DNA of 40,707 nt, from assembly GCF_001668675.1 (NCBI RefSeq), contig NZ_LZKQ01000276.1, positions 1 through 40,707 on the forward strand, given 5' to 3'. This stretch comes from Mycobacterium asiaticum. GTDB lineage: Bacteria > Actinomycetota > Actinomycetes > Mycobacteriales > Mycobacteriaceae. Shown here piece by piece: positions 36,069-40,707 of this stretch. Made by a program: the position numbers and the translations under genes. The stretch's first letter is position 1, and every line of letters begins with the position of its first letter. The notes below the pieces were generated by a model. The model did no database searches. It was not told the origin of the DNA and saw nothing but the letters and a program-made list of their open reading frames with translations.

Positions 36069-36368
36069 ATGTCCTACGTCACCACACATCCCGAGGCGCT
36101 GGCCACGGCTGCCGGCACGTTGCAAGGAATAGGTTCGGCAATGGGTTCGCAGAATGCCGCGGCGGCCGCGCCCACAACGGGTATTGTTCCGGCCGCCGCT
36201 GACGAGGTGTCGGTCCTGACCGCGGCGCAGTTCATCGCGCACGCCCAGACGTATCAGGCCGTCAGCGCCCAGGCGCAATCGATCCACGAAATGTTCGTCA
36301 ACACTCTGAGTGTCAGCTCGGGGTCTTATGCGGCGACCGAGGCGGCCAACGCCGCCGCGGCCGGCTGA
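36069..36368 (+). CDS. PE18: PE family protein (PE18-like)
   Basis: This 99-residue PE-only protein is a helical hairpin with the type VII signal YxxxE (Tyr87, Glu91: SYAATEAAN) at the C-terminus. ATG 36069 follows GGGAGG. It pairs with the PPE gene 11 bases downstream, the standard PE-PPE arrangement for co-secretion by ESX-5. It is strongly similar to the PE19-like gene at 39617, so the two are duplicates. The name rests on position and sequence. Confidence 0.92.
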   Translation: MSYVTTHPEALATAAGTLQGIGSAMGSQNAAAAAPTTGIVPAAADEVSVLTAAQFIAHAQTYQAVSAQAQSIHEMFVNTLSVSSGSYAATEAANAAAAG

Positions 36369-36377
36369 GGAGTCAGC
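36364..36377 (+). promoter_or_regulatory. Hairpin spanning the PE18 stop and PPE26 ribosome site
   Basis: GCTGA-GGAG-TCAGC forms a 5-base stem whose loop holds the GGAG ribosome site of the downstream PPE gene. The PE18 TGA is part of the first arm. Ribosomes finishing PE18 would open it, giving translational coupling of the pair. Confidence 0.35.
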
Positions 36378-36379
36378 AG

Positions 36380-37609
36380 ATGCCAGCCGATCTTGCGGCG
36401 CTGCCGCCCGAAGTCACCTCGGCGATGATGTACTCCGGTCCGGGCGCCGCATCCTTTATGGCCGCAGCTTCGTCGTGGAACGCGCTCGCCGCCGAACTGA
36501 CGTCCACGGCCCAGGGCTACGACACGGTGCTGATGCAATTGGCCAGCGAGGAATGGCTAGGCCCCGCCTCGGCGATGATGGCGCAAGCGGCTCAGCCGTA
36601 CGTGGCGTGGCTGACCGGCACCGCCGGCCTGGCCGAGCATGCCGCCACCCAGGCGCGAGCGGCGGCGGCCGCGTTCGAGGCCGCCTTCGCCGGGGTGGTG
36701 CCGCCGCCGCTCGTAGCGGCGAACCGTGCCAGTTTGGCGCAAGCGTTGCAGACAAACATTCTCGGCCTCAACAACGGCGTGATCGCTCAGCTGGAAGCGC
36801 AGTATGCCGAGATGTGGGCCCAAAACGCTTCCACCATGCTGAATTACGCGGCGGCCTCACAGGCCGCCAGTAGGCTGACCACCTTCACCGAGGCACCGAC
36901 GATCGTCAACCCCGCCGGCAGCACCACCCAGGCCGCCGCGGTCGCCGCGGCCCAAGCCGCACCGGCCGCCTCAATCCAGAACAGCGTGCAGGGCTTCCTC
37001 AACCAGATCACCAACTCGCTGGGCCAACTCGCCACCCCGACCGGCACCGCCAACTTGGTGCAGCAGTTCGGGAACGGCAACCCGCTGCTGACCGAGATCT
37101 GGTTCCTGCTGTCCGGGCAGACGACGCTGCCGAACAACCTCGGAACATTCATGACCGGCTACAACAACTACGCCGGTTTTTTCTACAACACCGAAGGTCT
37201 GCCCTACTTCAGCGTCGGAATGGGCAACTCGTTCGTGCAGGTGGCCAAGTCCGCCGGTCTGTTGTCCGCCCCGGCCGCGGCGGCGACCCCCTCCGTCCCG
37301 ATACCGCCGATCAGCGGGGCGGTCGGTGCCGCCGGCGGTCAGGTGGCCGCGGGGTTGGGCAACGGAGCCCACATTGGGCACCTCGCCGTCCCAGCATCGT
37401 GGCCCGGGGCCAGTGCGGCGCCGCCGTCAGTGCGTCCCGCGGTGCAGATGATCAGCGAGCCCATTGTCGCCGGCGAGCACGCAAGTGGCGGCGGGAATGT
37501 GCTGAACGGCATGCCCGTCGTCGGCGCCGGCAACGGTCGCGGGCCCGGCGCCGGTCCCCGCTACGGGTTCAAACCCACCGTCATGCCACGCCCGCTGCCC
37601 GCCGGATAA
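36380..37609 (+). CDS. PPE26: PPE family protein (PPE26-like)
   Basis: This 409-residue protein has a PPE domain with WxG turn Trp59-Leu-Gly61, the FFYNTEGLPYFSVGMGNSF segment shared with PPE26, an SVP-like HLAVPASW motif and the RYGFKPTVMPRPLPAG tail. The N-terminus MPADLAALPPE differs from the usual MDFGALPPE. It is the partner of the PE18-like protein just upstream and should be exported by ESX-5, where PPE26-type proteins reach the cell surface. PPE26 is preferred over PPE27 because of the C-terminal half. Confidence 0.88.
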   Translation: MPADLAALPPEVTSAMMYSGPGAASFMAAASSWNALAAELTSTAQGYDTVLMQLASEEWLGPASAMMAQAAQPYVAWLTGTAGLAEHAATQARAAAAAFEAAFAGVVPPPLVAANRASLAQALQTNILGLNNGVIAQLEAQYAEMWAQNASTMLNYAAASQAASRLTTFTEAPTIVNPAGSTTQAAAVAAAQAAPAASIQNSVQGFLNQITNSLGQLATPTGTANLVQQFGNGNPLLTEIWFLLSGQTTLPNNLGTFMTGYNNYAGFFYNTEGLPYFSVGMGNSFVQVAKSAGLLSAPAAAATPSVPIPPISGAVGAAGGQVAAGLGNGAHIGHLAVPASWPGASAAPPSVRPAVQMISEPIVAGEHASGGGNVLNGMPVVGAGNGRGPGAGPRYGFKPTVMPRPLPAG

Positions 37610-37641
37610 CCCCCAACAACCATCTACCGAAGGAGACCGAA

Positions 37642-37965
37642 ATGATCACCAAGATGTTCGTCGCTGCAGTGGCATTGCTCGCTCCGCTGGGTGCAGCGGC
37701 CACCGCCCACGCCGACACAAAAGACAACAAGTTCATTGCCGTGCTGCAGACCGAGGGCATCAGCGATCACATCTCGCCCAGCCACGCCGTGGAAGCGGCC
37801 CGGATGGTGTGCACAAAGCTGGACCAGGGCATGACGCCCTCGCAGGTAGCGGCCGACGTGCTGAACAGTAGTTCTATGCCTGCCTACCACTCCGGATATT
37901 TCGTTGGCGCCGCCATTGAGATCTACTGCCCGCAGTACGCTCCCGAGGAAGCGGCGACCTCATGA
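37642..37965 (+). CDS. Small secreted DUF732 protein
   Basis: This 107-residue protein has a clear signal peptide (MITKMFVAAVALLAPLGAAATAHA, likely cut after residue 24). The mature part contains Cys57 and Cys96, which would form the usual DUF732 disulfide, and the conserved pattern VCTKLDQGMTPSQVAADVL. AAGGAGA precedes ATG 37642, 32 bases after the PPE26-like stop, so it is probably co-transcribed. Export would be by Sec, not ESX-5. The function of DUF732 is unknown. I do not recall it at this place in M. tuberculosis. Its last codons lie in a palindrome shared with the convergent methyltransferase. Confidence 0.88.
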   Translation: MITKMFVAAVALLAPLGAAATAHADTKDNKFIAVLQTEGISDHISPSHAVEAARMVCTKLDQGMTPSQVAADVLNSSSMPAYHSGYFVGAAIEIYCPQYAPEEAATS

Positions 37966-37975
37966 GGTCGCCGCT
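37950..37975. terminator. 26-bp perfect palindrome over two converging stop codons
   Basis: The half AGCGGCGACCTCA (37950-37962) is followed directly by its exact complement (37963-37975), with no spacer. The centre TCATGA contains the stop codons of both converging genes. A palindrome here forces both proteins to end in Ala-Ala-Thr-Ser. It is likely a bidirectional terminator; a DNA-binding site is possible. Confidence 0.75.
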
Positions 37976-39009
37976 CTCCGATAGATGAGCCAGCGCAACT
38001 CGATCGGCGACTCCTCGGGTTCGACGTCGAACACGTCTAGGCCCGTTGCCCAACTGGCGAACCACACCGTCGGCGGCCAAGTGTCCTGCGGCAGATGGGC
38101 TTTCTCGTAATCGACGACCGAGTCGTCAGCCACCAGCTCAAGCGGCAGGTTCGCGGTCGCGCCTGCCATCTGCTCTTCAGTGAAGATCATCGAGTTGCAC
38201 TGCTGTCCGAGTTCGAGGGCAGCGTCGTCGGGGACGTAGCCCGGGCGCGGCAAGAATGCATTGATGATCAGATGTCCGCCGGGATCCAAACAGTCGGCGG
38301 CGAGCTCGAATACGCCGCGCAGTTCTTGGACGGTGCGAAACTCCGGCAACACCTCGGAGGCGACGATCAATTGGTAGTCGGATCGAACGCCATCCATGGT
38401 GTCGAAGGCATCGCTCTCAATCACCTGGACGTCAAGTGATTCCCGCTCAGCTTCCGTGCGGATGATTTGAGCGAACTTCGGAGTCATCTCTACGGCATCC
38501 ACCGGATGGCCGCGGCGGGCCAGCGCCAGGGCGTTGCGGCCGGTTCCCGCACCGAGGTCGAGCACGCGGTAGTTGCGCGGCTCGTGTGCCTCATCGGCGA
38601 CGGCCAGCACCCGCGCATCGGCTTCGGTCCCGAACAGTGACCCTTCCCGGTTGCCGACCCAGGAGTCGTAATCGTCGGCCACCGCCAGCCACTCGGCCTT
38701 GACGCGATAGTTGATGCCGATGCCGAAGGGAGCATGGTAGGAGATGACGATCTGGGAGCGCTGTGAGGCGGCGTAGGCCCGCGCCAGTTCCGATTCGAGC
38801 ATCCGCCTGAGTTGAGCCGCTTCGGCGGGGGTCTGCCTGGCACCGACACTGGCGAAAATGTGGTTGCAGATCTCGACGTACTCGTCGATCATGGCCGGCA
38901 CCGCCGGCACGGTGACATGGCCCCCGGCGACTGATCGGCGGTACAACCGCCGGGCCATCGCATCGCGCAATGCGTCCGGGTCGAACGAACCGGTCGACGG
39001 ATCCTCCAT
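37960..39009 (-). CDS. Class I SAM-dependent methyltransferase
   Basis: This 349-residue protein has a helical N-terminal region (about 1-130) before a Rossmann methyltransferase domain. Motif I is VLDLGAGTGRNAL (149-161), the acidic residue ending strand 2 is Glu174 (DAVEMT), and ASEVLPEF lies at the strand-4 region. The N-terminal domain may bind the acceptor. GAGGAG lies 4 bases before ATG 39009. It is opposite in direction to all its PE/PPE neighbours and is not part of the ESX-5 gene set I recall in M. tuberculosis, so it looks inserted. The acceptor is unknown. Confidence 0.85.
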   Translation of the reverse strand: MEDPSTGSFDPDALRDAMARRLYRRSVAGGHVTVPAVPAMIDEYVEICNHIFASVGARQTPAEAAQLRRMLESELARAYAASQRSQIVISYHAPFGIGINYRVKAEWLAVADDYDSWVGNREGSLFGTEADARVLAVADEAHEPRNYRVLDLGAGTGRNALALARRGHPVDAVEMTPKFAQIIRTEAERESLDVQVIESDAFDTMDGVRSDYQLIVASEVLPEFRTVQELRGVFELAADCLDPGGHLIINAFLPRPGYVPDDAALELGQQCNSMIFTEEQMAGATANLPLELVADDSVVDYEKAHLPQDTWPPTVWFASWATGLDVFDVEPEESPIELRWLIYRRAATS

Positions 39010-39616
39010 CAGACTCCTCTACCTGACCGCATCCACCCCCAAGCACCGCGGCGAGTCGATGCGTAGCGGCTTATTGCCGGCGGCGCCGCACCGGATCGAC
39101 TTCGGCGCGCCGGCACGGACACGAGGCCGCCGGCGACATCTAGGAGACGAAAATAGATCAGCCGCCACCGCGTGGGAATGACCGGCCAGTGAACAGGGCA
39201 TGTACACATCGCGCGCGGCCGGTACGCGCGCAGACCGGCCGGCCCGTCCGGGCCCAGGCAACGCCGGCCCAGGATCTCGCCGGACACGCCTCGTGTCACC
39301 GACACCTATATACGACACATATATAGAGGTACCCGCCAAGCTCGCGGCTTCGCTCGGATAATCCCAGGTCGGCGGTCGATGGATGGTCTGTCGCAAGTGC
39401 CCGCACGATTTTGGCGCAGGCCGCTCCTGTGAACTGACTGCGAGTGGCCTCCCAACCCGCCTTGACGCTGTTAATGTGTCGTAACAGCAGGTGAATTCGT
39501 ATTGCCGTCGAGTGAACAAATGCGAACTGGCGGCATGGAAGGCGACTGTGCACCACACAGTCATCTACTCTCTGTGGCAGAGACTGGACGTTGGGGTGAT
39601 TAAGGGAGGAAACAGC
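39010..39616. promoter_or_regulatory. 607-base region upstream of the PE19-like gene
   Basis: No gene is supported. It holds an AT-rich dyad CTATATA-CGACACA-TATATAG (39306-39326). Nearer the gene are two tandem hairpins: GACTGTG-CACCA-CACAGTC (39544-39562) and TCTCTG-TGG-CAGAGA (39569-39583). The ribosome site AAGGGAGGAAA at 39602-39612 follows. It probably contains the promoter and structured leader of the PE19/esxM/esxN genes and the methyltransferase promoter on the other strand. Confidence 0.5.
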
Positions 39617-39916
39617 ATGTCATTCGTCACCACACAACCGGAGGCGCTGGCCGCTGCGGCCGGCAACTTGCAAGGCATCGGCACCACGATGAGTGCACAG
39701 AACGCAGCCGCTGCGGCGCCGACCACCGGTGTGGTCCCGGCCGCGGCCGACGAGGTGTCGGCGCTGACCGCGGCTCAGTTCGCCGCGCACGCGCAGATGT
39801 ACCAAGCCGTCAGTGCGCAGGCCGCCGCGATCCACGAGATGTTCGTGAACACCTTGACCACCAGTTCGGGTTCGTACGCGGCGACCGAAGCCGCCAACGC
39901 GGCCGCGGCCGGCTGA
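39617..39916 (+). CDS. PE19: PE family protein (PE19-like)
   Basis: This 99-residue PE-only protein nearly duplicates the PE18-like protein: same length, same YxxxE signal (Tyr87, Glu91) and a similar GGGAGGAAA ribosome site. No PPE gene follows; esxM is next. In M. tuberculosis PE19 also lies directly before esxM. It should be an ESX-5 substrate partnering a PPE made elsewhere in the locus. Confidence 0.92.
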   Translation: MSFVTTQPEALAAAAGNLQGIGTTMSAQNAAAAAPTTGVVPAAADEVSALTAAQFAAHAQMYQAVSAQAAAIHEMFVNTLTTSSGSYAATEAANAAAAG

Positions 39917-40538
<622 letters not shown>

Positions 40539-40588
40539 CCATCCAGCTACTCGCTGCGTACGCTTTTTCACGTTAGGAGAAAACTTCA

Positions 40589-40707
40589 ATGACCATCAAT
40601 TACCAGTTCGGGGATGTTGACGCGCACGGTGCGCTCATCCGCGCCCAGGCCGCCAACTTGGAGGCCGAGCACCAGGCCATCGTTCGCGATGTGCTGGCTG
40701 CCGGTGA
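40589..40707 (+). CDS. esxN: ESX-5 secreted WXG100 protein EsxN (5' part, cut by window end)
   Basis: The first 39 codons are present (MTINYQFGDVDAHGALIRAQ...VLAAG). They match the ESAT-6-like EsxI/L/N/O/V group, partner of EsxM. TAGGAGA lies upstream. The WxG turn would fall just beyond the window edge. The gene is 50 bases after esxM and surely co-transcribed. The name rests on position; the paralogues are almost identical in this part. Confidence 0.93.
   Translation, partial: MTINYQFGDVDAHGALIRAQAANLEAEHQAIVRDVLAAG

Noticed and set aside
39019..39564. 181-codon minus-strand frame in the gap before PE19
   Set aside because: No ribosome site, no recognisable pattern, and it crosses several dyads; treated as non-coding.

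Overview
The window is actinobacterial and almost certainly from a slow-growing Mycobacterium. It has high GC with GTG/TTG starts, a PE_PGRS gene, PE/PPE pairs, two P450s that look like CYP144 and CYP143, a mycofactocin-type SDR, and the front half of an ESX-5 type VII secretion locus. From memory, the gene order from the PE_PGRS gene to esxN follows M. tuberculosis Rv1768-Rv1793, with gaps and insertions. No RNA gene, CRISPR array or transposase was seen.

Region by region. (1) 1-113 is a homopolymer-rich contig edge, probably an assembly artefact. (2) 114-8023 is a catabolic module. A minus-strand five-gene run reads SDR, crotonase, acyl-CoA ligase, Rieske oxygenase and KstD-like flavoprotein. 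A CaiB-type CoA-transferase is divergent to it. The set suggests CoA-dependent breakdown of a polycyclic or terpenoid acid, substrate unknown. (3) 8128-13159 holds PE_PGRS, a fold-III PLP enzyme, L-gulono-1,4-lactone dehydrogenase and a small ANTAR-like protein. (4) 13212-18145 holds an IclR regulator divergent from a flavin oxidase/PhlG-like hydrolase pair, then a TetR regulator divergent from cyp144. (5) 18172-21344 holds conserved hypothetical genes, including a DUF4407-type membrane protein. (6) 21355-24598 holds four genes that I do not remember at this position in M. tuberculosis: a membrane cytochrome fused to a sulfite-oxidase-like molybdenum domain, an Rv0910-like SRPBCC protein, a small membrane protein and a SnoaL-like protein coupled to malQ. 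(7) 24595-26769 is malQ. (8) 27078-40707 is ESX-5: eccB5, eccC5, cyp143 (opposite strand), a 3Fe-4S ferredoxin, PPE25-like, PE18-like, PPE26-like, a small secreted DUF732 protein, a methyltransferase (opposite strand), PE19-like, full-length esxM and a truncated esxN.

How they work together. EccB5 and EccC5 are the membrane and motor parts of the ESX-5 secretion channel. The PE, PPE and Esx proteins are its substrates and carry the WxG and YxxxE signals. The ferredoxin could supply electrons to CYP143. The least ordinary items are the crotonase lacking both classical catalytic glutamates, the DUF732/methyltransferase pair in the place where I would expect PPE27, and three convergent gene ends built on strong dyads. 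In one of these a 26-bp perfect palindrome makes both proteins end in the same four residues. A 21-residue leader-peptide candidate before PE18 and tandem hairpins before PE19 are also notable. All homology statements come from reading motifs and from memory; no search was run.
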